Shown here: piece after piece, positions 43,217 to 52,173 of the stretch
Position numbering within the stretch: position 1 is the first letter of the stretch
How the letters are laid out: the number at the start of each line of letters is the position of its first letter
DNA from: Bacillota bacterium
Lineage (GTDB): Bacteria; Bacillota; Ch66; Ch109
Assembly: GCA_013178275.1 (NCBI GenBank)
Contig: JABLWZ010000001.1
Span: 248,001-312,000, forward strand
Direction: 5' to 3'
DNA length: 64,000 bases
The notes under the pieces: model-generated
Told to the model about the DNA's origin: nothing
The model's database searches: none
Seen by the model: the letters and a program-made list of their open reading frames with translations, nothing else
Position numbers and translations under genes: made by a program

Positions 43217-44395
43217 CTAGTCAACCCTGATCATCATAGCGTCGCCCTGGGCCGCCCCGCTGCAGATGGCCGCTATGCCGAACCCGCCGCCCCGGCGCCT
43301 CAGTTCGTATATCAGGGTCATGATGATGCGGGCGCCGCTGGCCCCGATCGGATGACCGAACGCAATGGCCCCGCCGTTGACATTGACGATGTCAGGGTTC
43401 CAACCGGTGATCTTGCCGCTCACCAGGGATACCGCCGCGAACGCCTCGTTGGCCTCGATCAGTTTGATGTCGCTGAGGCTCTTGCCGGTCTTCTTAAGGA
43501 GCTTGTTGGTGGCCAGCCCGGGTACGGTGGCTATGTAGGCGGCTTCCTGCGCCACCTCGGCGTGTCCCACGATGGTGGCCAGCGGCTGGAGGCCAAGCTC
43601 GGCCGCCTTCTCCTTGGACATCACCACCAGCGCCCCGGCCCCGTCGTTCACGCTCGGCGCGTTGCCCGCGGTCACGGTCCCGTCCTTAACAAAGATCGGC
43701 GGCAGTTTGGCCAGGGATTCATAGGTGGTGTCGCCCCGCGGGCCTTCGTCGGTGTCCACGATGCTGGTCTTGCCCCTGACAGTTACCTCTACCGGAACGA
43801 TCTCTTCTTTCAGCCGTCCGGCGACAATAGCGTCAGCGGCGTACTTCTGGCTCCTGACCGCCCACTGGTCCTGCTCTTCCCGGCTGATGTTAAACTCCTT
43901 CGCCACCACCGACCCATGTACAGCCATGTGCCGGTCATGGAAGGAGCACCACAGCCCGTCGTTGACCATCAGGTCGACCAGCTTGCCGTTGCCCATCCGC
44001 TGTCCCCAGCGTATTCCCGGCGCGAAATAAGGGGAGTTGCTCATGCTCTCCATCCCACCGCCTACCGCGATATCCACCTCGCCCAGGGCTATGGCCTTGG
44101 CCGCCAGGGCAACCCCGATCATACCCGATGCGCACACCTTGTTGACCGTGACCGAAGGCACCTCCCAGGGGAGCCCCGCCTTCCTGGTCGCCTGCCTTGA
44201 CGGTATCTGTCCTACCCCACCCTGAAGCACTTCACCCATGTAAACGTATTCGATCTGCTCTGGCGCCAGGTTCGCCCTTTTCACCGCCTCCTTTATGACT
44301 ATTCCACCGAGGTCGGTGGCGGAAAACGGCATCAAACCCCCTCCAAATCGGCCAAACGGAGTACGTGCGGCGCTGACGATAACTACTTCTTTCAT
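43217..44395 (-). CDS. Acetyl-CoA C-acetyltransferase (thiolase)
   Basis: A 392-residue thiolase of normal length from ATG 44395, which has AGAGGTGTAAAA upstream; the longer frame to 44524 crosses the promoter and lacks homology. Active-site residues are visible: Cys in [11 protein letters not shown], then [28 protein letters not shown] with the His, and the C-terminal Cys in [13 protein letters not shown]. It condenses or cleaves acetoacetyl-CoA. First gene of the operon thiolase-hbd-crt-acyl-CoA dehydrogenase, and preceded by a sigma-54 promoter. Confidence 0.95.
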   Translation of the reverse strand: MKEVVIVSAARTPFGRFGGGLMPFSATDLGGIVIKEAVKRANLAPEQIEYVYMGEVLQGGVGQIPSRQATRKAGLPWEVPSVTVNKVCASGMIGVALAAKAIALGEVDIAVGGGMESMSNSPYFAPGIRWGQRMGNGKLVDLMVNDGLWCSFHDRHMAVHGSVVAKEFNISREEQDQWAVRSQKYAADAIVAGRLKEEIVPVEVTVRGKTSIVDTDEGPRGDTTYESLAKLPPIFVKDGTVTAGNAPSVNDGAGALVVMSKEKAAELGLQPLATIVGHAEVAQEAAYIATVPGLATNKLLKKTGKSLSDIKLIEANEAFAAVSLVSGKITGWNPDIVNVNGGAIAFGHPIGASGARIIMTLIYELRRRGGGFGIAAICSGAAQGDAMMIRVD

Positions 44396-44498
44396 TTTTA
44401 CACCTCTTTCAAATAGCCTTTTCTCTAAACAGCAGCCAGATTTCTTAACTCCCCCCCTCATAATTTCTCTTTCTAAACAGTATGGTACTGGAAATAAA

Positions 44499-44514
44499 TG
44501 CAAGTGACGTTCCA
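44499..44514 (-). promoter_or_regulatory. Sigma-54 (-24/-12) promoter of the thiolase operon
   Basis: On the minus strand TGGAACG-TCAC-TTGCA matches the sigma-54 consensus TGGCACG-N4-TTGCW at all positions but one, with the essential GG and GC ten bases apart. Transcription would begin near 44488, about 93 bases before the thiolase ATG. The nearby sigma-54 activator gene (35562-37685) gives an obvious candidate regulator. Confidence 0.8.
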
Positions 44515-44573
44515 GCCGGTCCAAATCCTAAAAACGCCTTTGTACAGGGATGAATTAAGATTCAAAAAAAATA

Positions 44574-44599
44574 GTGCCGATACAAATTTGTATCGGCAC
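44574..44599 (-). terminator. Perfect 26-bp palindrome: terminator of the PBP gene or activator site
   Basis: GTGCCGATACAAA followed directly by its complement. On the minus strand TATTTTTTTT follows, so it can act as the terminator of the penicillin-binding protein gene 160 bases upstream. It is also centred about 98 bases upstream of the predicted sigma-54 start site, where an enhancer-binding protein would sit. Both uses are possible. Confidence 0.7.
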
Positions 44600-44759
44600 A
44601 TCCTTACATATATGTAATTAATTGGGTTTATTGACTTTCTCTATCGGTTATTGTGATTCATTTACGCATCGTCATTGATGCTATAATGTATCGAATTGAT
44701 ATTATTTTTTGCTTTGTCAAAATTTTTTCTGTTTTCTGTATAATTTTATACTTATTTCT

Positions 44760-46802
44760 TTAAAAAGGCAACAAGTTGCGGTCTGATCTTGGAAGCCATT
44801 CTGGAAATGTACGCATATATAATAGAAGCTTTTTATCGGGAGCGGCCGGCGCTCCTCCCGGCTGTCCGGTCGGCGGGGGCCACCAGAACGCTCCCGGCTC
44901 GGTTCCCGGGCGGAAAACCATAAGGATGGGCCGGACGCAGCCCGGCTCCGCCACCCATCCGGTGTCGGCACAGATAGACAGGCTGACCATACCCGGGGGC
45001 ATCGTAAAATCACGGGGAGGGATGTCCTTCAACGCCTCTCTGGTGAATTCCGCCCAGATGGGCCCCGCCACCCGGCCGCCCACCCCCACCGACTTTTCGG
45101 GGGTGTCGTACCCCGCGTAGACCGCGGTGGAGAGGTCGGGTGTAAACCCGACGAACCAGGCATCCCTCCGCTCATTGGTGGTGCCGGTCTTGCCCGCGGC
45201 CGGCCGTCCCACTATCCGGTTCAGGTGGCTGGCGGTCCCCCCCGGCTGCAGCACCCCTTTCAGCATGTCGGCCGCGATGTAGGCTGTCTGCGGGTCGATG
45301 GACTGCCGGAGCTTCGGAAAGTTTTCTTCTATTATATCTCCCCTGGCTCCGGTCACCCGGAGGACTAAAAGCGGTTCGACCCCCACACCGCCGTTGGCCA
45401 GAGGGCAGTATGCGGCGGCCATCTCCAGGGGGGTCACCTCGGAGGTCCCCAGCGCCAGCGATATATACGCCCGAAGCGGGCTCTTTATCCCCATCCTCCT
45501 GGCGTAGTCCGCCATGACCGGCGGGCCTACCTGCTGGTTCAGCTTAACCGCGACCACGTTGTCCGATATCATCAGCGCCTCCTTCAGCGTGAAGGGGCGG
45601 TAGTGGTAAGGCTGGTCGCCGTAATCCATCGGCTGGTAAACGGTCCCGTCGGGCTGGGGGAAGTAGACCGGGTCGCACTGGATCAGGCTGGCCGCTGTCA
45701 TCCCGGTGTCTATCGCCGCGGTGTACAGGAAGGCTTTCATCGCCGAGCCCGGCTGCCGCCTCGCCTCCAGCGCCCGGTTGAACTCGGCCCGGTTCAGGTT
45801 CCTCCCCCCTACCAGGGCCTTGATGTAACCGTTGCCGGGGTCGACGCTGACCAGGGCGCCCTCCAGGTCGGCCGGCATGTCGGCCAGCCCGTGGTAAAAC
45901 GCGGTCTCGGCGGCCTGCTGCATGTCCAGGTCGATGGTGGTGTAGACCTTTATCCCCGCGTTCATCAGCTGGTTGGAGAGATCGGGGTACTTGTTGACCA
46001 GGTAATCCCTGACCGCCTGCAGCACGAACGCGGCCGGCTGCACCTGGCGGCTGCCCTCGACCACCTCGATCGGCTGCGCCTCGGCCTGGCGCGCGGTTCC
46101 CTCGTCCAACCGGCCCGCCTCCACCATCCGGTCCAGCACCACGTCGCGGCGGTGTTTGGCGTTTTCCGGGTGGTTGAAGGGTGAGTAGGCCGCGGGGGAC
46201 CGGGTCAGCCCCGCGAGGAGCGCCGCCTCCGGCAGGCTCAGCTCGGATGAGGATTTGTTGAAAAAGGTGCGCGCGGCCGACTCTATCCCATAGGCCCCGT
46301 GCCCGAAGTAGATCTGGTTGATATACAGCTCCAGGATCTCCTTCTTGGTGTAGTAGTGTTCCAGCAGCAGGGCGTAGTAGAGTTCCTTGAACTTCCTCTT
46401 CCAGGTCCTCTCCTGTGACAGGAACACGTTCTTGGCGGTCTGCTGGGTGATGGTGCTGCCCCCCTCGACTATCCTCCCCTCCCGCAGGTCGATCAGCAGC
46501 GCCCGGCCAACCGCGATCGGGTCGATCCCCGGGTGCTTGTAGAAACGGATGTCCTCGACCGACACGATCGCGTCCAGGAGATAGGGGCTGACATTGTCGA
46601 TGTCGACCTCTTTTCGGTACTCCGGGGTCAGCGATCCTATCAGCCTGCCGTTGATATCGTAAGCCTCCGAGGCGTTGGGCACCCGGGGCAGAGCCAGCGC
46701 CGGCTGAAAACCCTCGGGATGCGGAAGCATCCTGCCTGCCAGCGCCGATGCCGACGCTATCAACACCACAACCATCAGGAACGCCGTCCTGCGTCCAGCC
46801 AT
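44760..46802 (-). CDS. Class A penicillin-binding protein (PBP1A-like)
   Basis: About 680 residues from ATG 46802, which has GAGGAGATGGGCT upstream; the 44-codon upstream extension is not credible. One N-terminal membrane anchor (about 6-24), then a GT51 transglycosylase (VSVEDIRFYKHPGIDPIAVGRAL, GGSTITQQTAKNVFL) and a transpeptidase with SxxK in PGSAMKAFLY, SDN in MISDNVVAVKL and KTGT in AGKTGTTNE. It polymerises and cross-links peptidoglycan at the outer face of the membrane. The C-terminal 60 residues are Pro/Gly-rich and end hydrophobic/basic. Divergent from corA. Confidence 0.95.
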   Translation of the reverse strand: MAGRRTAFLMVVVLIASASALAGRMLPHPEGFQPALALPRVPNASEAYDINGRLIGSLTPEYRKEVDIDNVSPYLLDAIVSVEDIRFYKHPGIDPIAVGRALLIDLREGRIVEGGSTITQQTAKNVFLSQERTWKRKFKELYYALLLEHYYTKKEILELYINQIYFGHGAYGIESAARTFFNKSSSELSLPEAALLAGLTRSPAAYSPFNHPENAKHRRDVVLDRMVEAGRLDEGTARQAEAQPIEVVEGSRQVQPAAFVLQAVRDYLVNKYPDLSNQLMNAGIKVYTTIDLDMQQAAETAFYHGLADMPADLEGALVSVDPGNGYIKALVGGRNLNRAEFNRALEARRQPGSAMKAFLYTAAIDTGMTAASLIQCDPVYFPQPDGTVYQPMDYGDQPYHYRPFTLKEALMISDNVVAVKLNQQVGPPVMADYARRMGIKSPLRAYISLALGTSEVTPLEMAAAYCPLANGGVGVEPLLVLRVTGARGDIIEENFPKLRQSIDPQTAYIAADMLKGVLQPGGTASHLNRIVGRPAAGKTGTTNERRDAWFVGFTPDLSTAVYAGYDTPEKSVGVGGRVAGPIWAEFTREALKDIPPRDFTMPPGMVSLSICADTGWVAEPGCVRPILMVFRPGTEPGAFWWPPPTGQPGGAPAAPDKKLLLYMRTFPEWLPRSDRNLLPF

Positions 46803-46871
46803 AGCCCATCTCCTCGCCTGAAAGGATACTTTTTTATTCTTTCCCGCCCGGTCTTTTTTTAATGTTTCTTT

Positions 46872-46900
46872 TTGCCCACGGGTGTGATAGGTGCTATAAT
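46872..46900 (+). promoter_or_regulatory. Sigma-A promoter of corA
   Basis: TTGCCC (46872-46877), a 17-base spacer and a perfect TATAAT (46895-46900). The TTG start of corA is 27 bases further, leaving a very short leader with no room for a magnesium riboswitch. Confidence 0.8.
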
Positions 46901-46926
46901 AACAGCGTGACCGGGGGTGAACATGC

Positions 46927-47910
46927 TTGATCAAGACCTATTTCTACCGTGATGAGGAAAAGAAGATCCTTCACGACATCGACCTCGGAAGGATTGAGGA
47001 CTACCTCAGTTCGCCCGACGATCTGCTTTGGGTTGACCTATTCCACTGCGACGACCTGGAGCTGAACTACATCGGCAAGGTATTCGACTTCCACCCCCTG
47101 GCTATCGAGGACTGCCTGCAGCTCAGCCCCCGGGCCAAGGTCGACAAGTACGACAAGTACTATTTCTTCGTTTTCCACGCCCTCCACTACGACGAGGAGA
47201 GCGAGGACGAGGAGATCACCACCTCCGAACTCGACGTCTTTTTGGGCAAGAACTATATCGTGACCATCCATAAACGCCCCCTGGCGGCGGTCGGCAAGAT
47301 CGTCAAACAGTGCCTGTCCCAGAGCCGCCTGATGGATCGGGGCCCCGATTACCTGCTCTATTCCATCGTCGACGCCATCGTGGACGACTACTTCCCCATC
47401 GCCGAACGCCTGGGCGAGCGTATCGACGATCTGGAAGACGAGATCTACATCAACCCCGCGGAAGAGGTCACCGACGAGATCCTGGCCCTGAAAAGGACCA
47501 TCCTGCTGCTCCGCAAGGTGGTGCTGCCCCAGCGCCGCATCTTCGCCAGTGTCGGCGGCCGGTACTCCTTCGATGTCAGCCCCGACAACCAGCCGTTTTA
47601 CATGGACCTGGCGGACCACATGGAGCGTATCGCCGATACCACGGACACCTACCGCGACCTGGTCAACAACGTCCTGGATTCCTTCTTCTCGCTCACCTCC
47701 AACCGTACCAACGAGGTAATCCGGGTGCTCACCATCATATCCACCATCATGCTGCCGCTGACCTTCATCACCGGCCTGTTCGGGATGAACGTTCCGCTCC
47801 CGCTGGAGGGGACCATCGAATTCAAGTACATGTTCTGGGTCATAGTAGCGGCCACCGCGCTGCTGTCCTGGTCGATGCTCCGCTTCTTCCGCAAAAACAA
47901 GTGGATTTAA
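46927..47910 (+). CDS. corA: CorA-family magnesium/cobalt transporter
   Basis: 327 residues. A large soluble N-terminal domain is followed by two C-terminal membrane helices (about 265-286 and 300-319) joined by the selectivity loop TGLFGMNVPLP with the GMN signature, as in pentameric CorA channels. A basic FRKNKWI end matches the cytoplasmic tail. The start is TTG at 46927, six bases after GGGGGTGA; the ATG at 46923 is in another frame and stops after nine codons. Followed by a clear terminator. Confidence 0.96.
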   Translation: MIKTYFYRDEEKKILHDIDLGRIEDYLSSPDDLLWVDLFHCDDLELNYIGKVFDFHPLAIEDCLQLSPRAKVDKYDKYYFFVFHALHYDEESEDEEITTSELDVFLGKNYIVTIHKRPLAAVGKIVKQCLSQSRLMDRGPDYLLYSIVDAIVDDYFPIAERLGERIDDLEDEIYINPAEEVTDEILALKRTILLLRKVVLPQRRIFASVGGRYSFDVSPDNQPFYMDLADHMERIADTTDTYRDLVNNVLDSFFSLTSNRTNEVIRVLTIISTIMLPLTFITGLFGMNVPLPLEGTIEFKYMFWVIVAATALLSWSMLRFFRKNKWI

Positions 47911-47951
47911 AACTGTACCTGCTCTTTGTCCTCTGATGTTTTTTGTGCATA

Positions 47952-47976
47952 ACCACTGGCCGGCGCCAGTGGTTTT
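47952..47976 (+). terminator. Terminator of corA
   Basis: ACCACTGGC and GCCAGTGGT pair around CGGC and are followed by TTTACTATT. It lies 41 bases past the corA stop. Confidence 0.85.
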
Positions 47977-48070
47977 ACTATTGACATTAACCGGTATTGT
48001 GCTCTTAGCGGCTGAAATTCCCGGCCTCCAGAGGGTGCTGTTGCAAATTCATCGTACAAGCCCATCCAAA

Positions 48071-48100
48071 ATAAAAAGGAGGGGTAACAGTACCCCCCCT
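48071..48100 (-). terminator. Terminator of the HAD hydrolase gene
   Basis: On the minus strand AGGGGGGTA-CTGT-TACCCCTCCT forms a hairpin (one bulged base) followed by TTTTTATTTT. It lies 31 bases past the stop of the HAD gene. Confidence 0.85.
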
Positions 48101-48131
48101 AAATTAAGATGCCTTATTTGCTTTCAATAAT

Positions 48132-48881
48132 TTATTCCTCTGCTCGACCGATTATCTCCTCCGCCTCATCCGCTTGGCTGGCCTGGCCCGATTTCCCTAA
48201 TATTATCTCTTTGACCTCTAACAGGGAATCGGCCTTGTGGTGTGATCCTATCGGCTCGGCATACTCGTAATGCCAGGTGGTGCCCGCGAAGTGGATGGCC
48301 TTGAACCCGGCCTGAAGCGCGGGATTGATGTCCGATTTAACGCTGTTGCCCACCGACCATGAATCCGCCGGGATCACCTTAAGGCTTTGGATCAGCCCCT
48401 GGAACAGCTCCCGGTTCTTATCCCCGACGATGATGGTCTCGGAAAAATACCCCTTTAGACCGCTCTCCTCGATCCTCCGCTTCTGAAAGTCCTGCTCCCC
48501 TTTGGTCAGAAGCACCAGCGGGTAATGCTTCTGCAGGTGCTCCAGCACATTATGGGCATGGTCGATGGTACTCGGTTTCTGATGGAAGACCGACCAGCCC
48601 AAGCCCTCCACCTCACTGCGGATATGATCCTGGACCTGAATCCGGTTGACCCGGCAGCAGTGTTCATAAGCCTCCCGCAGCGCGGTGGGGAAACAGTGCG
48701 CGGCAAAGTACCCGGCCTCTTTGACGTTCTTTACATCCAGTTCGTCAACCAGGTGTTCCAGCCCGGGGATGCTTATCCCCAGGTCGTGCATCCTCCTGCA
48801 GAAGTCCGCCCGGGCGATATTGAAAACCCCGGTGGTCTCTACCAGTGTATCGTCGAAATCGAAGATTATTACCCGGCTCAA
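48132..48881 (-). CDS. HAD-superfamily hydrolase
   Basis: 249 residues. Motif I is VIIFDFDDTLVETTG with both Asp, motif II LLTKGEQDFQ, the Lys of motif III lies near KRRIEESGL, and motif IV is GNSVKSDINPALQAGF. A helical cap is inserted after motif I, so it is a class I HAD phosphatase, probably acting on a small phosphorylated metabolite. The C-terminal 35 residues are polar and acidic. Substrate unknown. ATG at 48881 with GAGTGAGGGTAATCCTTGAGCC upstream, a weak site. Confidence 0.85.
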   Translation of the reverse strand: MSRVIIFDFDDTLVETTGVFNIARADFCRRMHDLGISIPGLEHLVDELDVKNVKEAGYFAAHCFPTALREAYEHCCRVNRIQVQDHIRSEVEGLGWSVFHQKPSTIDHAHNVLEHLQKHYPLVLLTKGEQDFQKRRIEESGLKGYFSETIIVGDKNRELFQGLIQSLKVIPADSWSVGNSVKSDINPALQAGFKAIHFAGTTWHYEYAEPIGSHHKADSLLEVKEIILGKSGQASQADEAEEIIGRAEE

Positions 48882-49270
48882 GGATTACCCTCACTCTCTT
48901 CAGGTATTAAGAAACTGTCTTTTTTCGTTGGGGCTGGCTCGTTCGGCAGTCTCGACCATTACCCGGTTTTTATTTCCCAGGAAATATCTATAATAGCAGG
49001 TATATTTATGATCTTTTGTTAGATATTCGGGATGCCGCTGTCCCCTGCACCTGGGTATAAACATTATACCACAGCCGTCCGGGTATTTAACCAAAACCTC
49101 ATGGTCTAAATTACTCATGCCGGCTGTTCTATATTACTTCCAGGTGGTTGCATTTGTTCTATCCTTTACGCTTTATTTTAATCCCTTGAATTCAACAGCG
49201 CCTGCAGGAGGAGTTTGATTCTCCCCTGACGAAAAATTAAGGGTGATTAATAAAAGGCGGTATTGATAAT
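48882..49270. other. Gene-free intergenic stretch
   Basis: No credible gene or strong repeat. A 72-codon minus-strand frame (48900-49118) lacks a ribosome site and family features. AAGGCGG near 49254 is the ribosome site of the next plus-strand gene. Nothing else was recognised. Confidence 0.5.
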
Positions 49271-50092
49271 ATGAAACAGGAGCTAATCAACCACCTCCGC
49301 GCCCTGGGCGCCGACCTGATCGGCTTCAGTTCCGTCCGCCGCTGGGAGGAGAGGAACGAGGTCCCGGCGGATTTCCGCCCCCAGTCGATCTGGCCGCTGG
49401 CCAGGACCGTGATCGTCCTGGGCCTGCAGATGCCGCTGCCGATGGTTGACACCACCCCTTCGGTGCTGCACATGGAGCTGTACCGTACCGCAAACCAGGA
49501 GTTGGACGGCCTCGCCTACAAAACCGTAAGATACCTGAACAGCCGGGGATACCCCTCGATCTTCTTCACCCGGGACGGTTACGGCAGCATGAGGGCCCTG
49601 CGGGAGAACCCCCGGGCCGCCTTCTCCCACGTGGTCGCTGCTGTTTACGCCGGGCTGGGCACGGTCGGGGCCAACAACGTGCTGCTGACCAAGGAATTCG
49701 GGCCGCGGGTCAGGCTGATCTCGGTCTTCACCTCGCTGGAGGTAGAGCCCGACCCGATGCAGGAGAAGGACCTGTGCATAAAGTGCGGCTTCTGCGTCAA
49801 GTGCTGTCCCGCCAACGCCCTGACCATGCGGGAGGACCGGGTGCTGGGGGATTACGACAAGATGGCCTGCCTGTCACATTCCGAGGAACTGGTCCGCCAG
49901 CGGATATACCCCTGCGGCGTCTGCACCAAGGTCTGCCCCGTCGGCAAAGACCGCGAGCTTTACCAGGAGAAGACCCTGGGTAAAAAGTACCTGGAAGAGA
50001 AGGAAGCGCTCGCCGCCAACCCCGACGATCCCCGGTACCGTTCCTGGAACCACATCCGCAGGTACGGCCGGGCCCCGAAAATAGAGCGTTAG
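49271..50092 (+). CDS. QueG-like iron-sulfur protein with two 4Fe-4S motifs
   Basis: 273 residues. The N-terminal alpha/beta part (GADLIGFSSVRRW, ARTVIVLGLQMPLP, YKTVRYLNSRGYPSIFF, AAVYAGLGTVGANNVLLTKEFGPRVRL) resembles epoxyqueuosine reductase QueG and its relatives. C-terminal ferredoxin-like clusters follow: DLCIKCGFCVKCCPANAL and CGVCTKVCPVGKD, enough for two 4Fe-4S clusters. It is shorter than QueG and lacks its C-terminal HEAT domain, so a general reductase role is safer. It is the first plus-strand gene of a two-gene unit with the cupin gene 37 bases downstream. Confidence 0.75.
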   Translation: MKQELINHLRALGADLIGFSSVRRWEERNEVPADFRPQSIWPLARTVIVLGLQMPLPMVDTTPSVLHMELYRTANQELDGLAYKTVRYLNSRGYPSIFFTRDGYGSMRALRENPRAAFSHVVAAVYAGLGTVGANNVLLTKEFGPRVRLISVFTSLEVEPDPMQEKDLCIKCGFCVKCCPANALTMREDRVLGDYDKMACLSHSEELVRQRIYPCGVCTKVCPVGKDRELYQEKTLGKKYLEEKEALAANPDDPRYRSWNHIRRYGRAPKIER

Positions 50093-50129
50093 CCGGACTT
50101 TTAAAAACTATCGTCTAGGAGGTAAAAAT

Positions 50130-50861
50130 ATGGAAGCACAGAGCAGCCTGAATGGATTTGTCCGTGACCTGTCCGAACTGCTGGCTAAAAATCCCAGCCA
50201 GGAAAAGATCTTCGCCGAGGGCGCGGTCCTGGTCAAAGAGCTTATCAGCAGCCCCGACTTCACCCGCGACCTGCTGGAACACCTGGCGCTGGATGCCGGT
50301 TTCGCCGCCGACTTCTTCCCCGCCATCGACCCCAACGACATCACCCTGTACCGCGACCCCGAGGGAGCCTTTTCCATCCGCCTGTTCATCTGGGAATCGA
50401 ATACACCCTACCCGCCCCACGACCACGGCTCCTGGGGGATAGTAGGCGGGTTGGCCGGCCGGACCAGGGAACTGAAGTACCGCCGTCTGGACAAGGGCGA
50501 TAAGCCTGGTTACTCAGAGCTGACTATAAGCTCGGAATCTGTCCTTTTACCCGGTCAGATCACCTTCGTTCTGCCCATCGATGAAGGCATCCACAGCATG
50601 TCGCCCTACGAGGACAGCACCTCGATAAGCCTGCATGTCTACGGCCGGGCCATCCGCAAAGGCTTCATCCAGGGTTACCACCCGGCCACCAACCAGGTCT
50701 TCCGCATCTACTCGCCGAAACAGCTCCACCGGGTCACGGCGCTGCACGCCCTGGGAGCGATAGACCGGGACTGGGCCCGGGACATCCTGTCGACGCTCAG
50801 CCAGGACAGCAGCCCGCTGATCCGGGAGGAAGCGCTGCTGGCCAGAAAGACAAACCCCTAG
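50130..50861 (+). CDS. Cysteine-dioxygenase-like cupin protein
   Basis: 243 residues. A double-stranded beta-helix with FIWESNTPYPPHDHGSWGIVGGLAG, giving the H-x-H metal pair, and a third His in DEGIHSMSPY, matches the thiol dioxygenase family (cysteine dioxygenase/3-mercaptopropionate dioxygenase). It would bind iron and oxidise a thiol with oxygen, unusual in an otherwise anaerobic setting. The C-terminal 65 residues form a helical extension. ATG at 50130 follows TAGGAGGTAAAAAT. A long hairpin follows. Confidence 0.8.
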   Translation: MEAQSSLNGFVRDLSELLAKNPSQEKIFAEGAVLVKELISSPDFTRDLLEHLALDAGFAADFFPAIDPNDITLYRDPEGAFSIRLFIWESNTPYPPHDHGSWGIVGGLAGRTRELKYRRLDKGDKPGYSELTISSESVLLPGQITFVLPIDEGIHSMSPYEDSTSISLHVYGRAIRKGFIQGYHPATNQVFRIYSPKQLHRVTALHALGAIDRDWARDILSTLSQDSSPLIREEALLARKTNP

Positions 50862-50930
50862 AAAAGGTCGCGGTTCAGGAACTCTTGCTCGATCCGGCAG
50901 CAGTCTTTGTTCCTGGTGATCGACCTTTTC
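50861..50930 (+). terminator. Long hairpin after the thiol-dioxygenase-like gene
   Basis: GAAAAGGTCG (50861-50870) pairs with CGACCTTTTC (50921-50930), and inner GTTCAGGAAC / GTTCCTGG can extend the pairing. It begins at the gene stop. The stem ends in TTTTC, so it may terminate or stabilise the transcript. Confidence 0.5.
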
Positions 50931-51099
50931 AAGGGGATATAGTCAGCGTTGATTATTTAGCCTCCGGGAGCGCCAGTCGGATGAGTGAGTAGGTGGCGAT
51001 GGTAAACTGGGCATGTCCCATCCCGCCTGCCCGTTTCAAGAGGTGGGACAGCTCAAGCTGTATTTACCGTTTTTATTTAACTAGCCCGGTCTTCTTCCT

Positions 51100-51429
51100 T
51101 TACAGCTTCTTTTTCGGATTTGGGGTTTTGATGACCAGAAAACTGAAGTTCGATCCGCAGTCAGCCTCCAAAGCGTGGGGTATATTGGCGGGGCTGATGA
51201 TAATCTCTCCCGCTTTGACCTTCGCCTTTTCTTCCCCGATGATGACCGTACCCTCGCCTTCTAATACATGAAAGAGGACGTCTACCGGGGTTACGTGTTC
51301 AGGGACTTTATCGCCGGCCGAAAGTATCAGGTTCATAACGCTTACATCGGGCAGATCGACTAGTGACCTCCCCTGGACCCCTCTTGGGGTTCCTTTCGCG
51401 GGTATATCCGCGATCCTGACGATCTCCAA
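51100..51429 (-). CDS. Small single-domain cupin protein
   Basis: 109 residues of one cupin barrel: VSVMNLILSAGDKVPEHVTPVDVLFHVLEGEGTVIIGEEKAKVKAGEIIISPANIPHALEA. Motif 1 has only EH and a later H (VLFHVLEG), and motif 2 has PHALE, so metal binding is likely but not typical. TTG at 51429 follows GAGGAGGGGATTCCAG. It lies 15 bases downstream of rubredoxin on the same strand, which suggests a redox-linked role. Confidence 0.75.
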   Translation of the reverse strand: MEIVRIADIPAKGTPRGVQGRSLVDLPDVSVMNLILSAGDKVPEHVTPVDVLFHVLEGEGTVIIGEEKAKVKAGEIIISPANIPHALEADCGSNFSFLVIKTPNPKKKL

Positions 51430-51444
51430 CTGGAATCCCCTCCT

Positions 51445-51609
51445 CTATTCATTCACTGGCTCAAACTCCGTTTTCTCCACTCCGCAGAGAGGGCAGACCC
51501 AGTCGCTCGGCAGTTCTTCGAACCGAGTCCCCGGGTTAACCCCGTTCTCAGGGTCACCTTGCGCCGGGTCATAAACGTAGCCGCAGACTGTACACTCGTA
51601 CTTCGCCAT
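51445..51609 (-). CDS. Rubredoxin
   Basis: 54 residues: [20 protein letters not shown] at the N-terminus and [17 protein letters not shown] at the C-terminus, the two CxxCG knuckles that hold one iron atom. Rubredoxins carry single electrons to peroxide, superoxide and nitric oxide reductases in anaerobes. Its ATG (51609) overlaps the hemerythrin gene stop region, so the two are translated together. Too short for many gene callers but unmistakable. Confidence 0.97.
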   Translation of the reverse strand: MAKYECTVCGYVYDPAQGDPENGVNPGTRFEELPSDWVCPLCGVEKTEFEPVNE

Positions 51610-52151
51610 TATCCAGCACCCCTTTCCATATCCTCGACCTCTTTCCGGTATTTTTCGTGGATCAGCCGCTGGTCGAACTGGAAAAACTCCTCCAGCATCT
51701 TGTCCTGCTCCTCCCGGGAGAAGTATTTCATGACCGGGAGAAAGAAGTGCTTGTCTTCTTTTATGATGTGCACCGGGTAAAACCCGATCAGTTCTTCTCC
51801 GGTTTTGATCAGCTCACCCAGGGCCGCGATGTCGCCTTCCAGGTACTTCGCCTTGGCGGTTACCAGTTTCCCGGTCATCGCTCTCGCCCATTTATGTTCT
51901 TCTACGAGTTCATCCCGGATCTTCCTGAGTTCATCGGTGAGAGGTTTCCGCTCCATGTCCCGAAAGAGAATGTCCTCCTCTTTGCCATGGTGGCAGCGGT
52001 CCGCATACGTCCTGATAAAATCGACTGCCTGATCAACGAAATCCAGATTGGCCGGTTTCGAGTCCCTGATGGTATCCAGCTCTTTTTGAAACTGCTTGAT
52101 CATCCGCTCGATGAGGCGGTGCTCGATCATCAGCGGTCCAATCGGCATCAT
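51609..52151 (-). CDS. Hemerythrin HHE-domain protein
   Basis: About 180 residues from ATG 52151, which has AAGGGAGAG upstream. The four-helix HHE pattern shows His/Glu pairs in [40 protein letters not shown] and [18 protein letters not shown], sufficient for a di-iron site. It is expected to bind oxygen or nitric oxide, protecting anaerobic enzymes. First gene of a unit with rubredoxin and a cupin. A second, broken hemerythrin gene lies directly upstream at 52174-52395. Confidence 0.9.
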   Translation of the reverse strand: MMPIGPLMIEHRLIERMIKQFQKELDTIRDSKPANLDFVDQAVDFIRTYADRCHHGKEEDILFRDMERKPLTDELRKIRDELVEEHKWARAMTGKLVTAKAKYLEGDIAALGELIKTGEELIGFYPVHIIKEDKHFFLPVMKYFSREEQDKMLEEFFQFDQRLIHEKYRKEVEDMERGAG

Positions 52152-52173
52152 GTCAATCTCTCCCTTCTTATGG

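Noticed and set aside
48900-49118. A 72-codon minus-strand ORF between the HAD and QueG-like genes.
   Set aside because: No ribosome site, no domain and irregular composition.
50959-51067. A 36-codon minus-strand frame with plausible protein-like composition (LLKRAGGMGHAQFTIATYS).
   Set aside because: No start codon with a ribosome site and no recognised family; it could be a gene remnant but cannot be supported.
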